A stretch of 64,000 nt of DNA, taken from Arctopsyche grandis. Its lineage: Eukaryota; Arthropoda; Insecta; Trichoptera; Hydropsychidae. The DNA lies in the NCBI RefSeq assembly GCF_051622035.1, contig NC_135357.1, positions 34,827,691 through 34,891,690 of the forward strand, read 5' to 3'. The notes beneath the pieces are model-generated. The model saw only the letters and a list, made by a program, of their open reading frames with translations, was not told the origin of the DNA and did no database searches. Shown here one piece after another: positions 10,646 through 20,989 of the stretch (positions are counted from its first letter, which is position 1; each line of letters starts with the position of its first letter). The translations under genes and the position numbers were made by a program.

Positions 10646-11429
10646 CGGTCTCCGTGACGAGACAGAATTTTAAATGACAGAAAACGCAAATATCGGAAGG
10701 CAAACATCGAAAATCGAAAGATCTTAAGTCGAAAGATAAAAAAAATGGTGTATGGTAAACGGTACACTTAATTTGCGCGAGCAGGATACAACAGGAACAA
10801 GAGGAACAGGATTTTCCTCCCGTATTAATGTGCGCGCGCAGAATTGCCTTCCGATATTTGTGTCTTCTGTAATTTAACATTCTGGCTCGTCAAGTAGACC
10901 ATATTTTTACTCCGTAAACTATATTTTACGTAGACCATATTTTTGTGAACTTAAGCAACGCATCGGAACGCATATTCTTGTATCCTATAAGCTATGCGAT
11001 ATTAAAAAAAAAAAATTCCACTTCATACCACTGATACCGGTCTCCGTGACGGGCCCGAATGTGAAACGCCCGAAAACGCAAATATCGGAAGGCAAACATT
11101 GAAAATCGAAAGATCTTAAGTCGAAAGATCAAAAAAAAGAGTGCATGGTAAACGGTACATACTCACTTAATTTGCGCGATCAGGATACAACAGGAACAAG
11201 AGGAACAGGCTTTTCCTCCCATATTAATGTGCGCGCTCAGAATACGGGAGGAAAAGCATATTCCTCTTGTTCCTGTTGTATCCTGCTCGCGCAAATTAAG
11301 TGAGTATGTACCGTTTACCATGCACTATTTTTTTTTGATCTTTCGACTTAAGATCTTTCGATTTTCGATCTTTGCCTTCCGATATTTGCGTTTTCTGTCA
11401 TTTAACATTCTGTCTCGTCACGTAGACCC
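10646..11429. mobile_element. Compound long-TIR element with 9 bp target duplication (MULE-like)
   Basis: Bounded by perfect 9 bp repeats TTTTTTGAC (10637-10645 and 11430-11438). The termini are CGGTCTCCGTGACG and CGTCACGTAGACCC, and the inner arms repeat the block CGAAAGATCTTAAGTCGAAA. The left part (10646-10898) is a deleted copy. After ~135 bp of unique sequence, a second, near-palindromic copy (11036-11429) follows. The shared outer duplication says both moved as a unit or that the structure formed by internal rearrangement. The 9 bp duplication and long TIRs are typical of Mutator-like elements; no transposase is present. A related simple copy is at 39380-39781. Confidence 0.75.
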
Positions 11430-11602
11430 TTTTTTGACATGTGTATGTATGTATACATATGTAGATGGTTTTAGCATTGCTAAAAGCAAATGTCGCTGTT
11501 GACACACAAACACGGGTTTTGCAAAATCAAAGATGTTGAAGAGGGTGCATTATGAAATTTTTTATAAAATATAAAAAAAATATCTGGAAAAAAGAGAGTC
11601 TG

Positions 11603-11985
11603 TCATTTATAAGTTGGCTGCAATCTTACAAGACCGATCTTATGGGATAAATGGCGCAGAAAACGCATCTGAATTGTCTCTAAATGATCTACATATATGG
11701 GTTTAGTAATAAGGAGACCATATGACTGAAGCATACTCCATATTAATACGAACCAAACTGTTATAGAACATATTAGAGTATGCGGATTCTTAAAGGGCTT
11801 CACAACTTGGCAGATAAATCCCAACAGCTTATATGAATTAGTGACTATATGATTAAAATGCTTATTAAATGACAGTTTGTGATCTATTAGAATACCCAAG
11901 TCTCTGGCACAGTTTTTCATTATAAGGTTTTCGTTATTAATATTGTAAATTAAGTTAATTAGATTATGATTTCTGGAAAGTGTCA
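11603..11985 (-). pseudogene. Non-LTR reverse transcriptase C-terminal fragment
   Basis: The minus strand gives an open stretch with ARDLGILIDHKLSFNKHFNH and, further on, KLLGFICQVVKPFKNPHTL and HLETIQMRFLRHLSHKIG. These are the classic post-catalytic motifs of jockey/CR1/R1-type LINE reverse transcriptases (LGV-D--L-F--HI..., LGFI-R--..F, E-VQ-RFLR-L). The catalytic FADD region is not present, so this is a 5'-truncated or eroded copy. Just upstream on this strand it abuts an opposite-strand RTE fragment. Confidence 0.75.
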
Positions 11986-12009
11986 ATGAGAAGCATTTTG
12001 AGATTTGAA

Positions 12010-12345
12010 CAAATGAACCGAATAAAACTTGGATATTGAACGCGAAGATGCTACACAAAGTCCAACGCACTCAAAGAAGTGTGGAACGCTGTATGATATA
12101 CTTAATGGATAGAGTGAAGAGATTGAAAAGACAAATAATGGACAAGAGGTCGACAAAAGAAGTGCTAGATTGGCATCCGAGAGAATGTGAAAGGGTAAAA
12201 AGATGAAAAGGAAGGGTAAAATTAGGAAAATGTGTAGGATGAGGTGGATGATAATTGCGCAAAACAGAGATGAGTGGAAACGTGTCAGAGAGACCTTCAT
12301 CCAACAGGGGATGGTGTATGGCTGTAGATAATAATGATGATGATA
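12010..12345 (+). pseudogene. RTE-type LINE ORF2, 3' terminal fragment
   Basis: The plus strand reads KVQRTQRSVERCMIYLMDRV, then KRLKRQIMDKRSTKEVLDWHPRE-like residues, then in shifted frames QNRDEWKRVRETFIQQG. This is the characteristic carboxyl end of RTE-clade ORF2 (hallmarks: Q-A-ERsMLgi, W-PR, DRseWr-l-E-fv-QW). It ends in an ATAATGATGATGATA tail, as RTE elements do. Stops and frameshifts show it is dead. It faces the LINE fragment at 11603-11985. Confidence 0.75.
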
Positions 12346-12349
12346 TCTA

Positions 12350-13500
12350 TATGGGGCCTGAAATCAATTCGAATGTGATATTTTTTGTCAATCGGTACAT
12401 TCAGCCTATACGGTAAGAAAATACAAATTTTAGATTTCCCACGATGGACCTAGTGGAAAGCTTGCGTCGTATCAAGGAAACGTTGAATCATAAAAATATT
12501 ATCGAATATATATAATCTCCTGTGTCTCCAAGCAATCGATTTACCTTAACAAAAATAGCAAAAAAGTGGGTGTTTTTCATACCAGTCGCCGATTTTCCTG
12601 AAATTCCCATACATATCGCCCCACGCTCACGACGGTCTTTCCACGCAATTGTAATTTTTGTCATGTTCTCGTCATAATTCTGAATATTAAAATTGTCAAG
12701 AACTTCCTTGGGAATCTATCTTTAATTTAAACACAAAACATGATTTTTTTTATATTGTGTAAGCAGGCCAAAATGAGGCAATGAGCAGACTGAGGAGTCA
12801 TAGATGAAGTCATTAAATCTACGATTTTAAATCAAATTTATTTTTTTACTCAATAATGTACAAACATGTGTACATCAACGTTGAATTATTAAAAGAGTGA
12901 CACAGTGTATGTACATATCTGAAACAAAGTATTTTTTTCTTTGTCTTTTTCTCGTGTTTATATCAAATTGAAGAGATGCCTCATATTCGACAAATCCGCT
13001 ACGTCAAATGGGTAGATTTTATTAATTTCATATGAGTTTATAAATGAGTATTCCAAATATATTCGAAAATTAACCCAAAACTAATTTTTTTAAATCGGAG
13101 TTCTATTTGTGTTTTTTAACGTCTCCACAGACAGCCTTGTTTACGAGATAATAAAATTTGTATCTGAACCAATTCCCAAACATCAGAATGTGTATTTATC
13201 ATATCATATACGGATCTGTGATTAAGCGACACGCAAAACCAAACAGAAAAATGTGAATCGGATACCGAAAATATTCGCATATTTCGATTGCACAATTTTT
13301 CCTCGTTCAAAATTTTCGGTGATTTTCTCCCACAAATATGCACCCTCACATACAGTACTTTTAATAAGAGATGATCGTGTCTAATCTAGTTCAATTCTTA
13401 TACCACTTTAATAAGCTAAACCACGGTTTAATATTGATCCACGCCTCGTAAAGGCTCTTCAGCATACACACAGTATTTTATAATATAATATATACGTATG
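12350..13500. other. Gene-free stretch
   Basis: AT-rich, with short open frames that show no domain or low-complexity signature. No repeat family recognised. Confidence 0.4.
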
Positions 13501-13509
13501 CATAATATA

Positions 13510-13830
13510 TTAATATAATAAGCCCTCAATTGTCACAACCCTTTCGGGTGCATACAAGTTTGGGATTATGGGTAGAAAGGGCCGGTTAAAAAGGTGTCCC
13601 ACGCCCTTGTCCCGGACGCCCGCGAGGGATGCTGGGCTCCGCATTATGTGTGGCGGCAGGACCAGTGGCGGCGCACAAAAAAGGCAGAAAAACTCGAATA
13701 ACGGGTAAACCAACTTGTCCGACGGGGGCCTCATATAAATATATTTGCATCTCGGAGAGCCGTTGCACCCGTGTGCGGCTTTCTCGCGTCCTCATCTGCG
13801 CTTCTCAAAGTGTCCACAGATTTAGAGTGC
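13510..13830. promoter_or_regulatory. GC-richer island, candidate regulatory DNA
   Basis: Complex, CpG-containing sequence with an OTX/bicoid-type GGGATTATGGG and GGCGGCAGGACCAGTGGCGG. Overlapping frames on both strands show no known domain. Unassigned. Confidence 0.28.
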
Positions 13831-13849
13831 CCGATGAAAATGGGGTAGC

Positions 13850-14763
13850 AGTGACAAAATGTTTGTACATATATGTATATGTTTAAATTTATGGTCAAAC
13901 ATGTAGATATGCCTGTACCACATTAAAAAAATAGTGAAAATAATGAGCCCAATTTTTGAGGAACCTTTCTACAATTATGTACATACATATTTTCTGGTCA
14001 CAAATATCCAAATCTGACAACTTGGATGTTTTGCGAAATATTTCTCGAAATAGATTCTTGAATTCATTTTTGATACTTAACAAATTACAATAAGATTCAT
14101 GAACTTTTTGTTTTAAACCGTATTATAGTGCTGAAGTAGTATTTCTTTTTTTTTTAAATATAGCATGACTAATTAATCTGATATTTTGGTCCAAAAAAAG
14201 TCATTAAAATAGCAGTACATAGATTAACTATTCAACACGATATTCTAGTCGTATGAATTCGATGGATGAATATTTATTTTAAATGTACCGAAGAATACGT
14301 ACCTAATATTCATACTAACCCTAATTTTCCGTAAATTCTAGTAATGAAATCTTGTGAATTTATCAAATTATTATATTATATTAAAAATTTAAAAAAGTTG
14401 AATATTACAAAAAAAATTTTATTTTGATAAAATGAATTCGACTTATTTATATCAGATGGTTCGTCTCATATAAGGTGAAAACATGACGGTTTATGAGAAT
14501 TTTTGTTAAATGATGTTTCGTTTTCCGGTTATCGAAAAATTTATAACATTTTTTTCTAATTTTAGGCACCTTTCTTTTACGACAATCCGGCTCTGCCAAC
14601 AACTATATATATCTTAGGAAAAGTATTTATTCATAAGTTTTAATAAAGGTAGAAACGGTTGAGAGTATCCGATTGAATCAGCCATACAACGAAAAAAATA
14701 AAACCTTCAATGAGACATCAATATAACATGCAGATCCTTGTCATTTTTAAGTAAAGCATGTAT
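13850..14763. other. AT-rich spacer
   Basis: No gene, no RNA gene and no repeat family identified. Confidence 0.4.
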
Positions 14764-14771
14764 ATTATGAC

Positions 14772-15236
14772 CATACTTCGGCAGCCAGGATCCTTTTACC
14801 CACAAAAAATGGTTCACTATTGTCAACCTTTTTTACTCTCTTGCTTTTTAGGACAATAGTGATCCGTTTTATGTGGGTTAAAGCATTCTAACCACCTAAG
14901 TCTGATTATGACTAAGGTTGGGCGCGACCCAGTGCTATTTGGACAAAAAATAGGTTCATCATTGTCTATTACAATGGCCAACCTTTTTTTTTTGCTCTCT
15001 AGCTTTGTATTTCGTTGTAACAGACAATGGTGAACCAATTTTTTTGTCCAAATAGCACTGGGTCGCGCCGATCTCTAATTATGACTAGTCTTCGGCGGTG
15101 GAGCGTGCTTCTGGAACAAAAAATGGGAGTTTTGGGGCTATTTTCCAGGAAAGAGGGCAAACTACAAAGCTAGCGAGCCAAAAAACAGGTTCACAATAAA
15201 AACGAACAATGGGGCGCAGGGTCGCGCCGAAGCTTA
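14772..15236. mobile_element. Array of three stacked hAT-type fold-back MITEs
   Basis: Three different elements (14772-14904, 14913-15077, 15086-15236) are separated and flanked by four perfect copies of the octamer ATTATGAC (14764, 14905, 15078, 15237). The middle one is a long hairpin: GGCGCGACCCAGTGCTATTT on the left returns inverted as AAATAGCACTGGGTCGCGCC on the right. The second and third share the core GCTCTCTAGCTTTGTA or its reverse complement form. One shared duplication per junction is what is expected if each new element inserted into the target octamer of the previous one. Confidence 0.85.
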
Positions 15237-15359
15237 ATTATGACACTCTAAAACCTAATCATCAAAACCAAATTGCACATAGATAATCGGTATTACACAT
15301 GCTATTACATAAGAAAAGAAGACCCAATACACTAACAAGTACACAGATAGCACTAGTGG

Positions 15360-15660
15360 CAGAATCCGCAAATGGTATCCACGGTACTATGGTACATGTG
15401 GATGGCGACAGATATGGACAACGTGTCTCAGTGCCGACACAGGCGGCCGCCCCAGGGCGACCCCGTCGTGACGCCAAGTCGAGACCTTCACGCCGAAGAT
15501 TACCAGGGATCGTCAACCGAACACTTACGTAAAAAAATCCATAATACCACAACTGAACGTCGAAATCGGACATCCTGGGGTACTGCGAGTCGGTTTTGAT
15601 CAGGTGTCGGGTGCAACAGGTTATCGATCCCTGAATGAGAATGCGGGCGGCCCGTTGCAT
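15360..15660. promoter_or_regulatory. GC-richer island, candidate regulatory DNA
   Basis: Complex sequence (for example CAGGCGGCCGCCCCAGGGCG, ACTTACGTAA, GGTTATCGATCC) with open but unrecognised frames on both strands. It ends at the hAT insertion at 15683. Function unknown. Confidence 0.25.
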
Positions 15661-15682
15661 AAAATATATACATACATATATG

Positions 15683-16910
15683 CAGTGGCGGCTCATGGAT
15701 CAGATATCTGGGGGTGCTGCGGTTGATTAAAAATAAAAAAAATGTTTATTTGGATTATATTTTACTATTAACATCAAAATTATCACAATTAAACATTATA
15801 TGTATTTTATTTCATTTAAAAATTGATTCTTCTGTCTTTTTTCCTTGAAAATAGGTCTATCACCTTTTCGTTAAATTTTTCACTGTTCATAATCTTTTTT
15901 TTTTTCAATTGACAGCATAGACAAAGCCGTCTATCTTTCTTGAACCATTGTGTTTCTTATAAGTTTCTGAACCATTGTTTTTCTATTAAGTTTATCTTTA
16001 TCTAGCATTGGATATGATTCAACGGTTAGTAATAGTCAAAATTTCTTTATTAAATAATATCACAGCTTTTCATTCATTAGAAAAAGTATATCTTGCTTTT
16101 ATATCCTTAATAATAACATCGCACATAGTTTTGGATTCTATAATATGTGCGATAATATATGCATTACATATTTTTGGTTTCTATTCGCTATAAGAATCTC
16201 GTATTTGTATAATGACATTAGTGAAACTTTTTAAGTTTTCTTTAATTGAAAATGCATCGATATTACTAGATTGCATCTGGTTATAAATAATTTCTACATG
16301 CGGCATTAACTTGTGAAAAAGTTCTGACTAAAATAAAAAATTGTATTCAGTAAATTGGAAGAATCTGTTATTGTTTCATCAGTATTTTCGGAAGAATATT
16401 TAAGTTCTTGAAAACATTGGCTCAGCTTCTCTTGATTTTGATACCATCTTAAATATTTAAAGTGACGTGTGGAAGGAAGTGTAGAAACGTAGAAAGTGTA
16501 AGAAGTGTAGAAGGAAAGGCAAAAGGTTCAGAAGAAATGAGGAAAAGTGAGGAGCGTGTCGAGCGCGCGGCGCGCACACGAACGCAACAAGAAATGTGTA
16601 TAGTACTGTTGGGAGTCCAGTACGGACCAAGCTTCTAGCTGCCCCCGCGCCCCTCCTTCGCCCACTCGGCATATTCCTTCGAAAACCGTACTGCACAAAA
16701 TCATAAACGATGCCTCACTTTCTGATATTATTACCACGATGAATGATCATTATTGGGTGTATCGGTGTGCGGGCGAGCTTAATACACGCTTAAATAATAT
16801 TGATATTTTCATATTATGTACATACATTTATGTATAAAATAATATTAAATTTTTCTCAAATTCCTTGGGGGTGCTGCAGTACTGCAGTGTGTATGGACGA
16901 GCCGCCACTG
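15683..16910 (-). mobile_element. hAT element with ZMYM1-like transposase remnant
   Basis: Starts CAGTGGCGGCTC and ends GAGCCGCCACTG, a 12 bp perfect TIR of the hAT type, flanked by the perfect 8 bp duplication CATATATG (15675-15682 and 16911-16918). At 1228 bp it is an internally deleted copy. Subterminal GGGGGTGCTGC repeats occur at both ends. The interior keeps the C-terminal part of a transposase on the minus strand. Confidence 0.88.
15816..16450 (-). pseudogene. hAT transposase C-terminal pseudogene
   Basis: On the minus strand, broken frames give LFHKLMPHVEIIYNQMQSSN followed by IDAFSIKENLKSFTNVI-like residues. Near the end come KFNEKVIDLFSRKKDRRINF and a stop at 15816-15818. The first block is the IF-HLLPHidi-..Q-R-iD...I-.F...I..IR motif, and the second the dimerisation-domain tail (vidlFa-kkaRRinF), of hAT transposases of the ZMYM1-like group. 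At least several stops and frameshifts are present. The N-terminal BED/TTF finger and the DDE aspartates are missing, consistent with internal deletion. Confidence 0.7.
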
Positions 16911-16959
16911 CATATATGTACTCAACATGACATATAATGAAATACTGATTCATGTCAGT

Positions 16960-17546
16960 ATTAAATTATTCTTTATTAAGAAATTCAACTATGGATTTTT
17001 GCTTAAAGTGAATTATTCTTTTTGAAGCTGCCAAATCGCGAATACATTTCAAACAATAATGGACCAGATATTATCTGTCCAGACGATTGTCAATGAATGA
17101 ACCACATAAAAATACACTCTTCAACTTCTTAATTTCATGATTTTTTCATAACCTTACGCTCTGAGCTTCCATCCTCTGACATTAAAGAATCAGTAACCTT
17201 CATAAATTTTCACATTGTTTTTTTATATCCGAGATTGTTGACGTTCCAACACCATGTTTATTTGACAAAAAAACGCCCTAAGACACCGCTTTTTAAAGCA
17301 TTGATTTTATCTAATTCGTCTTTTAATAATAATACAACACATTTTCTTTTCCATATTGGTAATATTAAAAATAAATATTTAAATCGCAATCAAGTTTTCA
17401 AGAAACAAACGTCTTTTGAGTATTGAATTTTGAATACAACTGATTCATTTCTCTTTCTTATTTTCGAATTTTTATGTTATGCATTTCAAAGTAGCAAAAT
17501 CGTAAAATTTGGGTTTGTTTTTAACAATCCGGATAATCGAGGTTTT
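16960..17546 (-). pseudogene. pogo/Tigger transposase N-terminal pseudogene with its 5' TIR
   Basis: The minus strand begins at 17546 with CAGTAAAACCTCGATTATCC, a typical Tigger/pogo 5' terminus. Downstream, decayed frames read KINALKSGVLGRFF, NNLGYKK, SLMSEDGSSERKVMKKS and, last, SGQIISGPLLFEMYSRFG. These follow the order of the pogo/jerky family psq HTH and CENPB-type HTH region (ekl-li-.i..G, ...tvsdIkk, ...ldealykWF..-Rs-G.pIsgpll-ekA). The element is cut off close to the hAT insertion at 16910, so the DDE domain is absent. Confidence 0.6.
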
Positions 17547-17571
17547 ACTGGACATATATTATTTGTCTCTA

Positions 17572-17625
17572 ATACAGTTGAACTCGATTATTCACGTACC
17601 ATTTTAACACCACAGTTTAACGTTC
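17572..17625 (+). mobile_element. Second pogo-type terminus
   Basis: CAGTTGAACTCGATTATTCA resembles a pogo/Tigger left end, lying ~25 bp from the TIR at 17546 and pointing away from it. Nothing pogo-like is readable beyond it before the MITE at 17633. Confidence 0.35.
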
Positions 17626-17632
17626 TGATAAC

Positions 17633-17734
17633 TAGAGGTAGGATAGTCACAGTGCTATCCATTGTTCGGCAAACCTTTAACAATGCATTTACAACCTTTG
17701 AACAATACACGGCCCCCTCAGGCTCCGGTGACTA
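17633..17734. mobile_element. hAT-type fold-back MITE, TAGAG family
   Basis: Begins TAGAGGTAGGATAGTCACAG and ends GGCTCCGGTGACTA. Flanked by perfect CTGATAAC duplications (17625-17632 and 17735-17742). The same 102 bp type occurs at 24461-24562 and, inverted, at 37699-37800. Its two arms differ from each other (GGATAGTCAC against CTCCGGTGAC), so it is a chimera of two arm types. Confidence 0.88.
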
Positions 17735-17749
17735 CTGATAACTGTGACG

Positions 17750-18350
17750 ATAGCTGAATCTCAATATGTCTATAGACAATGTTTCCAAGCTTTGTGTATC
17801 GACACATTAACTCAACTTCGATAAATATGATCCGAAACTTAATAAATTCATTCAAATTATCTTCACTAATGTCAGAAACAGCATTCGAATTCATCCAAAT
17901 CATCACATTATTACTTATTATTAATATTAGAACGTTTAAGAATTGTACATATATTTTTGCTTTATACACTAAAATTAAAATAAGATAAGTATTAAGAAGA
18001 AAAATAATGTGTGAAATAGATAATGATGACTGGATTAGTAGCTACATATTAGAATAAGATGGATTGTGAACATAATACATATATTAACAATAAAAAGCAT
18101 TTAAAAAAAATCATTTTCTTATCAGTTACTAATAGAATGTGAAACAACTGACAGTTTTTTTTCATAAGCAAGGGATATTCTCCCCTTTCGCAGTCTTTTG
18201 ACATGCGAAAGATATGATAAATCTAGCATGAAGCGGATTGTGAACCAGAGATGCTAAAACTGAAACATAAAAATGCATAAAAAAAACAGATGCTAAAAAT
18301 ATAAGCCTCTACTTACCTGCGAATCTTTAGAGAATTCGAAATTCGATTAA
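17750..18350. other. AT-rich spacer
   Basis: Short overlapping frames only; no domain and no identified repeat. Confidence 0.4.
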
Positions 18351-18533
18351 TTTAAAGTGATTGAAACTTCCAAGATGTACGAGGCGAGAGTGAGGGAACG
18401 TGCGCTGGCTAGAGTGCGCGTTCGTGAATACGACACACTGAATCGAATCTCCAGCTGTGATAGGCGTATCCTCATGTCATTGTTAATGCACACGATCTTA
18501 TTATATCAAAAAGATTCTCGTACATTTCTTCAA

Positions 18534-18655
18534 ATATGGGAATCAGCGTTATCGATTACTATCAAACCGTTGTCAATACAAGGATAAAATATCACCGAAA
18601 ACACTCCAAGGGGTCAGTTTTGGCCTGGGTGGCCATAGCATAGATCAGACGTGCT
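18534..18655 (+). repeat. Dispersed repeat, TIR-like; second copy at 52283-52390
   Basis: GGGAATCAGCGTTATCGATT resembles the inner TIR of the element at 1-1022. The following block (ACACTCCAAGGGGTCAGTTT to GATCAGACGTGCTAGTG) recurs inverted at about 52283-52390. Probably one end of an unclassified DNA transposon. Confidence 0.5.
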
Positions 18656-18869
18656 AGTGGTTTTGTGCAAAACTATCTAAAAATGTGTCGCTTACCACTC
18701 TGTTTCTGCGCCCTAAAGAGCCTAAGGACGAAAACACACAGCTGTGAATGTGGCACGTGGTTTTTTTTAGATACTTTTAAACATATGAAAAAAATGAGCA
18801 GTGCCATGCACATATTCATAGAACGCCCCGCCCCAAAATGGACCTTTTTGGGTAAAATTGTGTAAATTA

Positions 18870-19087
18870 TGCTCCCACAGCCGAAGGAGTGGGGGGGGAC
18901 TACCCCCACCCTCGGACGCTGTGGAGAAAGTACCGCTACTTCATCAGGTATAAAACGAGCGCCCTTTCCTTCGGAATTCGAGTCGGAACCCAGCTTTCTC
19001 CGAGAACTGTTGTTTTTCCTTTAAACTCCCATCTCTGTTGGTCTTTCCTTGTTCAGTCAAAGCCACCCACTTCACCATCACGTTTTA
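18870..19087 (+). mobile_element. LTR fragment, same family as 33953-34176
   Basis: Shares CAGCCGAAGGAGTGGGG, GAAAGTACCGCTACTT, a TATAAAACGAG box, CTTTCTCCGAGAACTGTTG and GTCAAAGCCACCCACTTCAC with the solo LTR. Both outermost ends are eroded (no TGTAACG, no GTTACA). Confidence 0.75.
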
Positions 19088-19241
19088 ATCGTATGCTTTA
19101 ATAAATAATATAATAATAATAAGAACAATCAATCAATTCAATGTCAATTCAATGTCCATTTAAGGCGGTCGGTGGAGTAGCTCCATCCATCGAACATATA
19201 GTGAAGAATGCAAATGAGAAGATGCAGCAGCAAGAAGACAA

Positions 19242-19541
19242 TTAGAAGACAAAAATATACGAAGAGAGACGTAGAATACGAAGACGTAGAGAGGCCGCTC
19301 TCACCCTGAGAATGGCCTCAAAGTGAGGCACATGCCCTTCCACAAACATTTGAGACGCGCTGCAGCTCCTAGGTAGCCAGAAGGGAACACGGTAGCAGTT
19401 GTTATATTGTACCTTTATCTTCCTCATCGTCTCCCGCTTGTATCTGGTCCATAATTCTCCAGTGTAAAGGCTAGTACAAAAGGACATAAATAATTGTCTC
19501 TTCACCTCTACACTGCAGTGGTAAAACCGTCTTGCCAGCAT
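19242..19541 (-). pseudogene. LINE reverse transcriptase C-terminal fragment
   Basis: A 99-residue open minus-strand stretch reads ARRFYHCSVEVKRQLFMSFC, then YTGELWTRYKRETMRKIKVQ, YNNCYRVPFWLPRSCSASQM and FVEGHVPHFEAILR. This is the well-known tail of insect CR1/L2-like ORF2 proteins (lRKFs-Cs.evK..LF-syC...Y...LW..y.....kl.VaYNn..R.l...Pr..SAS.mFv). Open over the whole conserved block, but both sides are missing. Confidence 0.8.
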
Positions 19542-19593
19542 ATTTACCCTTACACAAATAGCTCTTCTTTGTCCTTCGATATATGTAAATAAA

Positions 19594-19680
19594 TTATATA
19601 TATATGTATATAAAGAGGCTAATCTGTGCCTGTGTGTGAGTGTGTATGTAAGTGCGTGTGTGTTTGTGTCTAACGCTAAT
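19594..19680. repeat. TATATATG / TGTGTGAG simple repeat
   Basis: A short alternating purine-pyrimidine stretch (TATATATATGTATATA, then TGTGTGTGAGTGTGTATG). Frames through it are artefacts. Confidence 0.7.
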
Positions 19681-19854
19681 CGCTCTAAATAGCTCTTCTT
19701 TGTGTTTCGATGTCACGGTCATCATTATCCCATATTTGAAGAAATGTAGGAGACCGCCCACAGCGAGGAGCCATGCACACGATGTGCCGTTCACCGCTGT
19801 GTGTTTTCGCCCTTACACTTTCTTTTTGTTTGAAATATAATTCAATTTTGAAAA

Positions 19855-20080
19855 GCCCTGGATGCGGTGTCGGTGTCGGGCTGTCATCGGCGTGGTGACG
19901 CGACGGCACAGGCGGTGGCCGCATGAATTATTTATGGAGTCAAAAATAGACTGGCCATTGTCAGGCCAGGCTTCCCGGACGCACCCAATGCGCCCCTGTG
20001 CACTTAACCCATACTACTTACGCACCACCGCTTCCAGACCGCCAAACTTACATATGCCGTGACCCCCCGCTCTTTTGGGC
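19855..20080. promoter_or_regulatory. GC-richer island, candidate regulatory DNA
   Basis: CpG-containing, complex sequence including GAATTATTTATGGAG (homeodomain/Hox-like) and GGCCATTGTCAGGCCAGGC (SOX-like core ATTGT). No conserved frame. Confidence 0.3.
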
Positions 20081-20129
20081 TGTCTGACTACATAACTTTA
20101 GACTTCAATCAAACCAAATACCATTTTAG

Positions 20130-20970
20130 AAATTCCCTCGAGGCCTGATCGCCCATTGAAAGGTACTGGGCTAATTAGAATGTTTGTTATCAAAGTACTA
20201 GACAACGTAAGTTCAGAGTTCGCCAGCTTAATCTTTGGTTATCTGTTCTGTAAGTGGACACAAATCTAAAATTTTCAACTAAATTTGAGTATTAATACCA
20301 TTGATGTATGTATAATACACTAGATCCGCTCTCACGTGTTATACTGGTCTCCCTTTTGGCGTATGCAAAATACATGGCGCATGCACAGTTTCTCTTAGTA
20401 GGTAGGTAGGTACCGCTGCTTCGTAGGGAAAAAAACCCAACTTCCCCGCTAGTTAAACCCCCCGCACCCCTCAGTTAGTGAAGACAAGATCTCCGACCAA
20501 AATCACACGTCAGGGCCCATCTATGTGTATTATACATCAATGATTAATACAAATCAAATATGCTTAGTATTCCTCGAAGCCTGATCGCCCATTGAAAGAT
20601 ACTGGGCTAGTTAGAATGTTTAGTATTAAAGTACTAGACGACGTAATTTCAGAGTAGTTAATTATTAGCCAGATTAATCTTTGGTTACCTGTACTGTAAA
20701 TGGACACAAATATAAAATTTTACACTAAATATGAGTATTTATACAAATTAGATATGCTTAGAATTCCGGCTGGATCGAAAAAAGTATTTTTGGTTGGGAA
20801 TCGAAAACAAGTGAAAGTTTCTATGACGACGATTCAATTGGTTGAATATTATTTTTTTTCGATTCAAATAAATTTAATAAAAAAACAAATTAATATTTAC
20901 TATTAGATTTGCCATGTTTACGCTGTTTATATTACAAATACTGAGCGAAGCCGGGTAAAACAACTAGTTT
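20130..20970 (+). mobile_element. Helitron-like element with internal tandem duplication
   Basis: Ends near 20970 in GCGAAGCCGGG followed by CTAG|T, a Helitron-type 3' end. Its body contains a duplicated ~200 bp block: GCCTGATCGCCCATTGAAAG begins at about 20143 and again at about 20579, continuing through TGTAA(G/A)TGGACACAAAT. The hAT MITE at 20299-20542 sits in the first repeat unit. The same 3' tail occurs inverted at 32160 and 32382. Confidence 0.55.
20299..20542. mobile_element. hAT-type MITE, CATTGATG family (copy 2)
   Basis: Ends CATTGATG...CATCAATG, flanked by perfect 8 bp duplications ATTAATAC (20291-20298 and 20543-20550). 244 bp. Inverted relative to copies 3 and 4. It interrupts the Helitron-like repeat. 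Confidence 0.88.
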
Positions 20971-20989
20971 ATAATAATAACAGTCTTAA

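Noticed and set aside
11983..12304. Minus-strand frames of 77-105 codons
   Set aside because: Antisense of the RTE-type LINE tail on the plus strand.
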